Positions 1 to 6,489 of a stretch of 10,924 bases of DNA are shown here, in pieces. Each line of letters begins with the position of its first letter. Positions within the stretch are counted from its first letter, which is position 1. The translations under genes were made by a program, and so were the position numbers. The stretch comes from CAZHZT01 sp964537285. GTDB taxonomy: Bacteria; Bacteroidota; Bacteroidia; Chitinophagales; Saprospiraceae. The stretch spans positions 1 to 10,924 of the forward strand of contig CAZHZT010000165.1 of assembly GCA_964537285.1 (NCBI GenBank), in the 5' to 3' direction. A model generated the notes under the pieces. The model was not told the DNA's origin. It was given only the letters and a program-made list of their open reading frames with translations, and ran no database searches.

Positions 1-54
1 ATTAGGCCTGCCTTTTGTTCTTAAAATATTTACCAAATGAAATCATCTAGAACC
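1..54 (-). repeat. REP/BIME-like interspersed repeat, copy A (partial)
   Basis: Read on the minus strand, this begins GGTTCTAGATGATTTCATTT, passes AGAACAAAA, and reaches the palindromic GGCAGGCCTAAT at the window edge. The same opening recurs at 7985 (plus), 8449 (minus) and 10767 (plus). Only the terminal part is inside the window, so the body of this copy lies to the left. It sits about 30 bp beyond the stop codon of the lipoprotein gene. Confidence 0.75.
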
Positions 55-85
55 TTTTAATCAAAGGCTTTGGAGTATTTAAGCT

Positions 86-1741
86 TTATTCCTCCAAGAA
101 TTTCTTTACTCCTGCATCGGCTTGTGCATAGATAGATTGTAGTTCATTTTGAACTTTCACGGCTTCGTTCGATTGGTTAAGTGCCTTGAGAGCTATGAAT
201 TTTCCTTTAAGCGATTTAGATCTTTTCGGCATGCGCAACAAGGCTTTATGAAATTGTTCTCTTGCTTCTTCATATCGACCTTTTTCCAATAACCATTCGC
301 CATATTGTTCGAACGAAGGTTTTGCGATACTTGGTGGGCCGGTTGGGAATCTGGTAAGATCCTCCAGCTCAATGGCCTTCTTCATCTTTATTTCGAATAA
401 TTGCTCATCGTCTTCCAGGAGAGCTTTCAGTCCTTCCATTTGAGTTTTGATGACCCGGGCGGTTTTTATAGCATTTTCTGTTGGCGCATATCTACTAATT
501 CCGGCAGCACACATAGCAATACCGGAATCTTTAATTTGCAGGGAGTCCATATATATTTTAGTGGAAAGCCAATCAATTTCCTCATTTATTGTTTCGAGTT
601 CCTTGTTTTGGAAAGCAACTTGAGCTCTCAGTAAGCTGCGGACGGATTTTGCAACTATACCGATGTCATCGACTTTGACATCCACATCAAGCTGTGTTTG
701 CTCATTCACTTTGCCACTTTCGGCTAGTTGTCTGCTTTGCATGCCAAGTAAGTATCCTCTTGCTCCTTTGGTCGGATCCTTTGGAACATGAGCTAGCATA
801 TCGTTTAAGATTTCTTCAGCCATTGCGTACTTTCCTTGTTGTAAAAGGCCATAATGCCACCACGCCAAAGAGTGATACCCTCTGGCACCGTCGTTCAATT
901 CCTGTTGTACCATTCGCTTAACGCTGGCATCGTAGGATTCCTGATTAGAGTTAACCACTCCATTCCATTCCCCGAGAGCTAGATAGATATGTGAAGGCAT
1001 ATGTAGAGCATGTGCTGCATCAGGAGCTACTTTAGCGTAAGCATCGGCGGCATCCAGGGCCTCCTTTGCAGAGGTAGGGCCATCTAAGGCATGTATCTTA
1101 TAATGCAATGCCCCTGGATGAAAAGGATTTACTTTGATGATGCTATCCGCGATGGAAGCAGCTAACCTTAGATCATCGCTGCCATCCCCGTATGTTTCTG
1201 TTGACCAGACTAGAGACAAGGCATAGAACGCCGCTATTTCCTGATGGTTTGGAAATTTCTTATGCATGGCCGCCAAGTGATCTTTGATCAAGTTATTTCT
1301 ATCTTCAAAATCACCTTCTCCATACATGATTTCTACCAGTTCCCACATTGCTTTTTCTAATGGATCGTCTATGGAGGCTAAACGCTCTTCTTTGGTATTT
1401 CCTAACCGGGCTACTATTGCTTTGCCTTTATCCGTATTTTGCAATTTCCACAATGCCTTGTAATGGCACATCGCTTCCCCCCAATGCGTTAATACTTCTG
1501 TGCTATCCAAAGCAGTGGCTTCCTCAAATGCTTTCAAGGCATCTTCATATTCAAAATTGTGTAAAAGCAATAAGCCTTCATCAAATTTTTCCTGAGTGGC
1601 AGGACTAAGTGTAAAACCGTGTTCCAATTTACCCAGAACCACATCCGAAGATTTAATTGAATCTTTTGGATGCTCCTTTGAAGAACAACCTGCTATGATC
1701 AGGACTATTACAAGCGATAAATATGTTACTGGATTCGTCAA
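86..1741 (-). CDS. TPR-containing lipoprotein
   Basis: This is a 551-residue predicted lipoprotein. A hydrophobic segment (residues 5-18) ends in a lipobox I-A-G-C with Cys19 as the acylated residue, followed by S-S-K-E, so membrane anchoring is expected. A TPR-like helix pair is visible near residues 52-85 (FDEGLLLL...YEDALKAFEEA) and another near 477-510 (YGEWLLEKGRYEEAREQFHKA). The middle carries HALHMPSHIYLALGEW, a pattern I associate with a widespread family of uncharacterised bacterial TPR proteins. TPRs usually mediate protein contacts; no catalytic motif is evident. The start is odd: the codon is TTG (1739-1741), the N-terminus has no Lys or Arg before the hydrophobic stretch, and an in-frame TAA lies only seven codons upstream with no ATG between. 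The ATT or TTG codons there are the only candidates. The gene stands alone; its 5' gap is 258 bp. Confidence 0.85.
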   Translation of the reverse strand: MTNPVTYLSLVIVLIIAGCSSKEHPKDSIKSSDVVLGKLEHGFTLSPATQEKFDEGLLLLHNFEYEDALKAFEEATALDSTEVLTHWGEAMCHYKALWKLQNTDKGKAIVARLGNTKEERLASIDDPLEKAMWELVEIMYGEGDFEDRNNLIKDHLAAMHKKFPNHQEIAAFYALSLVWSTETYGDGSDDLRLAASIADSIIKVNPFHPGALHYKIHALDGPTSAKEALDAADAYAKVAPDAAHALHMPSHIYLALGEWNGVVNSNQESYDASVKRMVQQELNDGARGYHSLAWWHYGLLQQGKYAMAEEILNDMLAHVPKDPTKGARGYLLGMQSRQLAESGKVNEQTQLDVDVKVDDIGIVAKSVRSLLRAQVAFQNKELETINEEIDWLSTKIYMDSLQIKDSGIAMCAAGISRYAPTENAIKTARVIKTQMEGLKALLEDDEQLFEIKMKKAIELEDLTRFPTGPPSIAKPSFEQYGEWLLEKGRYEEAREQFHKALLRMPKRSKSLKGKFIALKALNQSNEAVKVQNELQSIYAQADAGVKKFLEE

Positions 1742-1999
1742 AATAATATTTTTTGGCTGTTACAAGTTTCGCTTAAAGGTTTCCATGTGTTAATTTTCCC
1801 CTTTGCTACAACCTGGTTAATTACTGGAATTTTATAATTTGTCTTCCATTGTATTTTGCCTGACCGTTTATTTATAGTGCTGGGCCAGCCTGGGCGAAAG
1901 ATAGTTAATTTATTCAGAGGGTGCAAGACTTTAGAAAGGGAGCGCTTAATCCGCTACGGAACAAGTCTGTTAAGCAGGTTTGATATGCAAGCATTTATT
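1742..1999. other. intergenic region, no gene supported
   Basis: This 258 bp gap separates the lipoprotein start from the esterase stop. The open frames here have no protein-like composition. On the minus strand GCTTAA and TTAAGC arms (around 1945-1977) enclose a small TCCG-tag-CGGA stem, a possible weak terminator for the esterase, but no T-run follows. I could not identify a convincing Bacteroidota promoter pair (TTTG and TANNTTTG) for the lipoprotein gene. Confidence 0.4.
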
Positions 2000-3253
2000 T
2001 TATCTAGTGACAATGAGTTTTTCAGAAAATATTTTATTCAATTTTTTAGAATGCGCATGAACCGTGTAAATTCCCTGTGGCAAATTGAGATCCAAATGAT
2101 TTAAACCTTGCTGGATCTCTGTGTTGAAATAGATTTTTCTGCCGAGATTATCAAAAACTGTAATGCTAAAGTTTTCATCTAAATCCAATTGAATAAAAAA
2201 GTTTCCGGTATTGGGATTCGGAAAAATACCAAAAGACGAACTTTCAACTTCAGTAGTTTCATTTATAGATGTAACACCTTCACACACCAAGTCATAGAGG
2301 AAATCCCGAACAAACCAAATTGTGGTATCCATATAGACCTCTGCCTCAGGGGCCGGGTTAAGTATGAAAGGCGTGTGGTTTGCACCTTGCCATGTGTAAA
2401 AATCATTTATAATTCCATGCTGATCCAATTTGGAATGAATCGAAGCGCTTCCATCAACATCTACGGCAATGTTTAAAATGGTTAAGGTGTCGGATCCATA
2501 AGGAACAATACTGTCGTTGGTACCATGCATACTCACGATAGGAGTAGTTACACTAGGATTAATCCAGGCTGTATCAAGTATAGCACCACAGAGGCTAATT
2601 ACGCCTGCAATATCTTGAGAATAGCCATCATTTCCACTATTCCCTGTAAAACCACCGGTAGCTTGAAATAGCGAGTCAATTTCTATGGGCACTTCACCTG
2701 GCTCATCAAAATGAGCTATCTGTAAAGCGGTTATGGCTCCCGCAGAAACGCCACCTATATAAATCCTCGTTGTATCTATTTTGTAATTATTAATTGTGGC
2801 CGCATCTTTATAAAAATAGCGAATTGAAGCAGCCATGTCATGTGTCGCTTTTAGTACTGCTTCATAAACGTTAGAAAAGTCACTGTTGACTATGAGATCT
2901 ATTGACAGACGGTAGTCGATTGCAGCCGTAACATAACCTCTTTTGGCAAATGAACTGCTTAACGTAACTATGTCCTTGGTTCTTTTATTCCCAGCTATAA
3001 ATCCACCTCCGAAAGCCCAAATAATCAATGGCCGGGCACTTAGTGTGTCACCCTCGGGTTGGTAGACATCCATGAAGAGCTCCTGGATGTTGTTCGAATC
3101 AAGTAGCGTAGGTTGTGGCGCTTCGCCAAATTTTACATTAGTAGTTACATTGAGGTTAAAAATTTCGTCATAATAACGTTGATTATCACATTCTTGCGCA
3201 TATAATCCTGCCGAAATAATGAGTGATAGGCATAGCGTGAATAAATTTTTCAT
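2000..3253 (-). CDS. secreted alpha/beta-hydrolase (carboxylesterase-like) with type IX sorting domain
   Basis: This is a 417-residue predicted secreted serine hydrolase. Residues 1-19 form a signal peptide ending LYA-Q. The oxyanion region is WAFGGGF (79-85), where esterases usually have HGGG, so the His is replaced by Phe. The nucleophile elbow is GVSAG with Ser170; the acid is probably Asp247 (HGTND) and the base His293 (GANHTPF). The DYRLS motif at 113-117 also fits carboxylesterases. Residues about 342-417 (FPNPNTG, then beta strands ending EKLIVTR) form a type IX secretion C-terminal sorting domain, which implies passage through the outer membrane and surface display or release. The start is a standard ATG after an A-rich leader. 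The substrate cannot be told from sequence; a short acyl or acetyl ester is a reasonable inference from the family. The gene stands alone on this strand. Confidence 0.88.
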   Translation of the reverse strand: MKNLFTLCLSLIISAGLYAQECDNQRYYDEIFNLNVTTNVKFGEAPQPTLLDSNNIQELFMDVYQPEGDTLSARPLIIWAFGGGFIAGNKRTKDIVTLSSSFAKRGYVTAAIDYRLSIDLIVNSDFSNVYEAVLKATHDMAASIRYFYKDAATINNYKIDTTRIYIGGVSAGAITALQIAHFDEPGEVPIEIDSLFQATGGFTGNSGNDGYSQDIAGVISLCGAILDTAWINPSVTTPIVSMHGTNDSIVPYGSDTLTILNIAVDVDGSASIHSKLDQHGIINDFYTWQGANHTPFILNPAPEAEVYMDTTIWFVRDFLYDLVCEGVTSINETTEVESSSFGIFPNPNTGNFFIQLDLDENFSITVFDNLGRKIYFNTEIQQGLNHLDLNLPQGIYTVHAHSKKLNKIFSEKLIVTR

Positions 3254-3275
3254 TTTTTTTCTTTTAATAGACTTT

Positions 3276-3316
3276 ACGCTAGTTCTTGAAGCACTAGTTC
3301 CTGAAACGCTAGTCTT
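3276..3316. repeat. 15-bp tandem repeat upstream of the esterase
   Basis: Units are ACGCTAGTTCTTGAA (3276-3290), GCACTAGTTCCTGAA (3291-3305) and a partial ACGCTAGTCTT (3306-3316). The array ends 23 bp before the esterase ATG, inside its likely promoter or leader. It may be a set of operator half-sites or a slippage product; the sequence alone cannot decide. Confidence 0.6.
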
Positions 3317-3319
3317 AGG

Positions 3320-3544
3320 TTACAAAATTGATTTTTCATATACACAGTCAAAGTTAAGGCTGGTTGATCCAGTTCCTTTTGGATAAAGAAGTGAATTGAA
3401 CATTTTGAGAGGTGAACTGAACTTGTTTTTTAAGAGCAGTTCATAAACCTGATTTATTAAGTGTATGTTGTGAGCAGCGACTGTAGGGGGGTAGCCGTGA
3501 TGTGCTGAAGGTCGAACGGCATTAGTATCAAAGAAGTAATTCAT
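3320..3544 (-). other. doubtful small ORF / cassette-junction DNA
   Basis: An open frame of 74 codons starts with ATG 10 bp after the stop of the 36-codon frame at 3555. I do not recognise the product, and its composition is not convincing. The DNA on the minus strand (about 3465-3520) contains GGCTACCCCCCTACA followed by GCTGCTCACAAC. This resembles the GGTAGCCCCTACA...CATCGCTCAA stretch of the attC-like hairpin at 6185-6276. I therefore think this is more likely intergenic repeat or junction DNA than a gene. Together with 3254-3319 and 3545-3665 it forms a gap of about 410 bp with no secure gene. Confidence 0.25.
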
Positions 3545-3554
3545 CTAATCAAAT

Positions 3555-3665
3555 TTAGACCATTTTGAGCAGTTCCTCTATCGGTTCTTGAATATCTATT
3601 TCCTTTATTAACCGATCCACTTCTTCTTTGTCAAAACCTTGATAATTTAGGTGCACCCCGGCCAT
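3555..3665 (-). pseudogene. 36-codon protein-like fragment directly after the DUF4291 stop
   Basis: The frame starts with an ATG immediately adjoining the TAA of the DUF4291 gene (TAA-ATG, same reading frame) and ends at TAA 3555-3557. The product is strongly protein-like, charged and helical: FDKEEVDRLIKEIDI then EPIEELLKMV. The first four codons fall within the repeated intergenic module, and the protein-like part begins just after it. This looks like the C-terminal tail of a longer lost gene joined to the module, or a very small gene translated by reinitiation. I cannot assign a family. Confidence 0.4.
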
Positions 3666-3683
3666 TTATTGGTCAGGGCCGCC
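3650..3683 (-). repeat. intergenic 3' module, partial copy 3
   Basis: On the minus strand this reads GGCGGCCCTGACCAATAA, then ATGGCCGG and GGTGCACC. It matches the copies at 7374-7453 and 5262-5337 up to GGTGCACC, then diverges into the 36-codon fragment; the hairpin half of the module is missing. It overlaps the last codons (G-G-P-D-Q) and the TAA of the DUF4291 gene. Confidence 0.7.
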
Positions 3684-5081
3684 AAATTGACTGTAGGCAG
3701 TTATTCCTATCTTTAAATCTGTTCTTTTAGGTTCGTACACAGTTTCAATTGGTACTTCAAGATGTTGCAATTGTTTGTGTTGAACATAGATTCTTTGTTT
3801 AGACACGAATCTTGTTATGTCAGAAATTTCAAGAATCATTTCATTGTTGAATTTGACCAACATATCTCCTTTAATACCTATTTGAATGGCTTTTCTTTCT
3901 TTCTTATTCCCATAGGGATCATGGTTGGGATCCCATTGTAGCCTTACTTCACTATCATTCAATTTGCTTTTCCACTCTTCTTCGTTTTTGTGGTATTCCG
4001 GTTTGAATGAGGAAATTGTAGCTTTACTTAAAAGTTCTTCCCAACCTATTCGCGATATTCTGATTGCAAGGATTCTTTCTTGATTCACCTTTGTTGCCCA
4101 ACCACTTCTATACATCATCCATAAATAATTTGGCTTTATCCATGTCATTCTGTTAAAACTGAAATCAGTTCCACCAAATTTGTTGTTTTCTTTAGCAAAG
4201 TTTGCTATTGATGGTTTATAGGCCTGATAGACGATTATTGAATCATCGAATTGAAATGCTGATATACAATTTCCAGTTTGGGGAAGGATCTTTTCAGAAT
4301 CGGAATAATATTGCAGTTTTATTCTATCTATATGGCGTGGATATGAATGAATCATCCTGCATTTTCTTGATAATTCTTTATCCCACCTATTTATTCTTTT
4401 TTCAGCGAATTCTTTCAGTAGAGGGTCTTTTGATTTAGTTAAAGCTTTGAGATACTCTTTTGACTCTTCAGTTCCAATATCAGCTAATGCCCACGTTAAC
4501 CTCCGTGTTACAGGTTTATAGTCGGGCTCAGGTATTTTAGAATTGACAATCTGATTGTAAATAAATTTGGCTGTTGATGGATGTCTTCTTTCCTGGAAAC
4601 TTGCAGCAATCCAATCATGTAGATTATGCCAATCTCCTCTAAAGAGCCATTTTTCTATTTCAATTTCATCTAATTCTGAAAGACTTGGTTTAGGCTTGGT
4701 GTAGAATTCTTCGATGGCACCATGGTCTTTGGATTTGTAAATCTTTGAATATTCACCAAATACCTGGAGGCCTTTATCATGCCATGATTCATTTCCAACT
4801 TCCCCGAGTTCAATTTCTCCAACTTTTATTCCTAGAATTTCGGTTGCTACTTTTTTAATACTAAGAAGCCATTGTTGCCATTTATCGTCTTCCATTCTTC
4901 CGTAAAAGCATAAGCCTGCGGGTTCAACTGATGAAGAGATATACTTTCCTTCATCAGTAAGGTTGAACCATCTATTTGTGCCTTCTATCCATCCTTCAGT
5001 TTTTGAGTAGATCACATTGACTCGATAATCCCATACGGGCCAGTCATATCGAATATTAAGATTTGCTGATTGAATATTCAT
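3666..5081 (-). CDS. DUF4291 family protein with an unfamiliar N-terminal extension
   Basis: This 471-residue cytoplasmic protein has a C-terminal half (about 265-430) that I recognise as DUF4291: IIVYQAYKPSIANFA, FNRMTWIKPNYLWMMYRSGW, QERILAI, SEVRLQWDPNHDPYG, KAIQIGIKG and ISDITRFV. DUF4291 proteins normally consist of little more than this domain, at about 200 residues. Here about 260 residues precede it: a Trp/Tyr-rich domain (1-115) and a helical, HEAT-like segment (about 190-235, LTWALADIGTEESKEYLKAL). I do not recognise the first domain. The biochemical role of DUF4291 is not certain to me; I recall suggestions of an ADP-ribosyltransferase-like fold, which I cannot verify here. No signal peptide or membrane segment is visible. 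The ATG start is clear. The final codons lie inside the repeated module at 3650-3683. Confidence 0.85.
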   Translation of the reverse strand: MNIQSANLNIRYDWPVWDYRVNVIYSKTEGWIEGTNRWFNLTDEGKYISSSVEPAGLCFYGRMEDDKWQQWLLSIKKVATEILGIKVGEIELGEVGNESWHDKGLQVFGEYSKIYKSKDHGAIEEFYTKPKPSLSELDEIEIEKWLFRGDWHNLHDWIAASFQERRHPSTAKFIYNQIVNSKIPEPDYKPVTRRLTWALADIGTEESKEYLKALTKSKDPLLKEFAEKRINRWDKELSRKCRMIHSYPRHIDRIKLQYYSDSEKILPQTGNCISAFQFDDSIIVYQAYKPSIANFAKENNKFGGTDFSFNRMTWIKPNYLWMMYRSGWATKVNQERILAIRISRIGWEELLSKATISSFKPEYHKNEEEWKSKLNDSEVRLQWDPNHDPYGNKKERKAIQIGIKGDMLVKFNNEMILEISDITRFVSKQRIYVQHKQLQHLEVPIETVYEPKRTDLKIGITAYSQFGGPDQ

Positions 5082-5102
5082 TTTTCTCGTCCTATTTGGT
5101 GT

Positions 5103-5327
5103 CTACTTAGCCATGGCAATTGTAGAGCCTCCTCCCGGCAGCTGCTGTCTTGCAGTCCAGTCATGAAAATGGCTGTACCAGAAGCCTTCCTTCGCCAAAG
5201 AGGATATGTTCCGTTTCCGGAATACCACCTCCAGGTCAAATATGCTAAAACCTAAGGCTGTTCTTCGAACCGGCTTATTCGCGATCCGAAGGTAAAGTTG
5301 TGTGAGCGGTGCACCTTGGCGAATTGG
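5103..5327 (-). pseudogene. start-less protein-like frame downstream of module copy 1
   Basis: The minus strand is open for about 74 codons between a TGA in the module and TAG at 5103-5105, with no ATG until near the end. The distal part looks like real protein: FSIFDLEVVFRKRNI, SLAKEGFWYSHFHDWTA and RQQLPGGGSTIAMAK. I do not recognise the family. The proximal 25 or so codons are module DNA. It could be the end of a gene whose start was lost when the module was joined, or chance coding. The plus-strand frame over the same bases looks less like protein. Confidence 0.35.
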
Positions 5328-5337
5328 TCAGGGCTGC
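5262..5337 (-). repeat. intergenic 3' module, copy 1 (with hairpin)
   Basis: It starts about 30 bp past the stop of the 254-residue gene. On the minus strand it reads GCAGCCCTGACCAATT, CGCCAAGGTGCACC, GCTCACACAAC, then a hairpin with arms CTTCGGATCG and CGGTTCGAAG (5282-5291 and 5263-5272) and a 9-nt loop. The arms pair fully on the minus strand only if two G-U/T pairs are allowed. It aligns along its whole length with 7374-7453. Confidence 0.75.
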
Positions 5338-5366
5338 ATTCTCAATTACGTATTCGGCTTCTTTTT

Positions 5367-6131
5367 TTAGCTTCCTCTAAATTTTCTAAGTGAATAATAT
5401 TTCCTTCCATATCCAACACATATCACTTCTTCGGACCAATTATAAATTTTCTTTAGACTTTTTATCTCCTTCATGAAGATTGAGTCAATCAATTTGAACA
5501 ATTCATCAGAAATTTTTTCTTCAGCCTCTGGGATTACATCTTTAGCAAATTTAACGATTGTGGATTCTAATTCCTTTATCGAAATTATTTCCTGTTGAGT
5601 TTCAAATTTTGGCTTAGCTCTTAAATATCCCAATTCTGTATCCGAAATTGAGAAATAGAATTCTTCCCAGAGGTTTGATTCTCCGTTTTTATAGATTAAC
5701 AGCTGATTTACGCATTTTAAAAACCCTTGAATTAAGTTGAGTTTATAGGTTTCATTCAAAACGGAATCTCTATATGCTTTAGGAATTTCATAATTTTTAG
5801 ACACGAAATATTCAGCTATTTTACTTTTGTTCCATAAATGAGCAGACTTAATTTCATAAATGCTTTTGAATTCAGATAAATATTTAATTAGGTCTGATTT
5901 GACATATAATTCTCTTCCTCCGTTGAGTTCGTCTATTCTTTTGTATTCACTTAAATTTTTATCAATTATTTTTACTGATGATTGGTCCATGTCATAGATT
6001 TCCAATTCGTCATTTGGAAATAGGAATGTTTTTAATGACGAATTTTGTTGACCATATGCCAATACTTCATAGTACTTTTTAGCCAATTTTGCCTTTTCAG
6101 CTCTTTCTTTATTTAGGTATTCTATTTTCAT
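5367..6131 (-). CDS. hypothetical protein, 254 residues, no family recognised
   Basis: I do not recognise this protein. It is soluble-looking, rich in Lys, Glu, Ile and Tyr, with no signal peptide or membrane segment, and probably mostly helical. Visible segments include an N-terminal helix (KERAEKAKLAKKYYEVLAYG, about residues 8-27), a central SAHLWNKSKIAEYFVSKNYE (about 96-115), and a Tyr-rich C-terminus (VGYGRKYYSLRKFRGS). No Cys/His clusters, P-loop or other catalytic signature stands out. The start is ATG after a T/A-rich leader. Downstream, about 30 bp past the TAA, lies the repeated module shared with the 171-residue and DUF4291 genes, so it is probably a unit of the same accessory array. 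It is markedly AT-rich compared with the oxidase gene. Confidence 0.7.
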   Translation of the reverse strand: MKIEYLNKERAEKAKLAKKYYEVLAYGQQNSSLKTFLFPNDELEIYDMDQSSVKIIDKNLSEYKRIDELNGGRELYVKSDLIKYLSEFKSIYEIKSAHLWNKSKIAEYFVSKNYEIPKAYRDSVLNETYKLNLIQGFLKCVNQLLIYKNGESNLWEEFYFSISDTELGYLRAKPKFETQQEIISIKELESTIVKFAKDVIPEAEEKISDELFKLIDSIFMKEIKSLKKIYNWSEEVICVGYGRKYYSLRKFRGS

Positions 6132-6184
6132 TTTTTTGCTGATACATAAAATTTAAAGTTCCACACAATTTGTCAAAGAACGAA

Positions 6185-6276
6185 ATCTAATTGAGCGATG
6201 CTGCCCCAAGTGTAGGGGCTACCTGGCGTGGCCGAGACAAAGCACCACGGATGTGATCAGGTAGCTTGTGTTAGAT
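6185..6276 (-). repeat. attC-like imperfect hairpin with core-like ends
   Basis: Outer arms are ATCTAA (6185-6190) and TTAGAT (6271-6276). The inner arms GCTACCTG (6218-6225) and CAGGTAGC (6258-6265) are perfect, and GTGG/CCAC pair further in. Read on the minus strand, the 5' end ATCTAAC matches the integron core RYYYAAC. The far end is ATTAGAT against GTTRRRY, with one mismatch at the G. A second core-like TTGTGTTATGC lies at 6287-6297, close to TTGTGTTAGATGC (6266-6278). It sits across the 3' end of the 68-residue gene, where a cassette attC would be. No integrase gene is in the window. Confidence 0.45.
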
Positions 6277-6463
6277 GCCGCCCTATTTGTGTTATGCAGC
6301 TAAATACTCCGGGTTGGATTTTACATTCACTTAGATATTTGGCGAGTTCTTTTACAAATTCGCTTCTACGGTACTTATACTGCTTTTGCATGAATTCATC
6401 GTCTGAATGTAAGGAAGTCATTTCATTTACCGATTCTATTTGTTCAAGCAAATCTAGGACCAT
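6257..6463 (-). CDS. small hypothetical protein, 68 residues
   Basis: A short, charged, helical protein whose body (LLEQIESVNEMTSLHSDDEF then MQKQYKYRRSEFVKELAKYL) looks genuine; I have an impression of similar short Bacteroidota proteins but no family name. The last 15 or so codons (SCITQIGRHLTQAT) run into the attC-like hairpin, and the TGA stop is inside its arm. This suggests the original C-terminus was lost, or that the frame is read into the recombination site as happens in some cassette genes. It follows the DUF1801 gene by 26 bp on the same strand, so the two may be cotranscribed. No membrane segment or signal peptide is seen. Confidence 0.55.
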   Translation of the reverse strand: MVLDLLEQIESVNEMTSLHSDDEFMQKQYKYRRSEFVKELAKYLSECKIQPGVFSCITQIGRHLTQAT

Positions 6464-6472
6464 CGCTGTTTT

Positions 6473-6483
6473 AATGTTGTGTG
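6473..6483. repeat. 11-bp inverted repeat, left arm (AATGTTGTGTG)
   Basis: A perfect inverted match to CACACAACATT at 6942-6952. The two arms bracket the DUF1801 gene almost exactly: this arm is 7 bp past its stop and the other 15 bp before its probable start. Confidence 0.5.
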
Positions 6484-6489
6484 TAGTTC

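Larger units (their letters stand above)
5082..5366. other. intergenic region holding a relict frame and module copy 1
   Basis: This 285 bp gap separates the 254-residue gene from the DUF4291 gene. It contains the intergenic module at 5262-5337 and, closer to the DUF4291 start, a protein-like open frame without a start codon (5103-5327). No clear promoter for the DUF4291 gene is visible. Confidence 0.5.

Noticed and set aside
1596..1926. Open frames on both strands around the lipoprotein start
   Set aside because: They overlap the lipoprotein gene or AT-rich spacer, have no protein-like composition and no leader; treated as chance frames.
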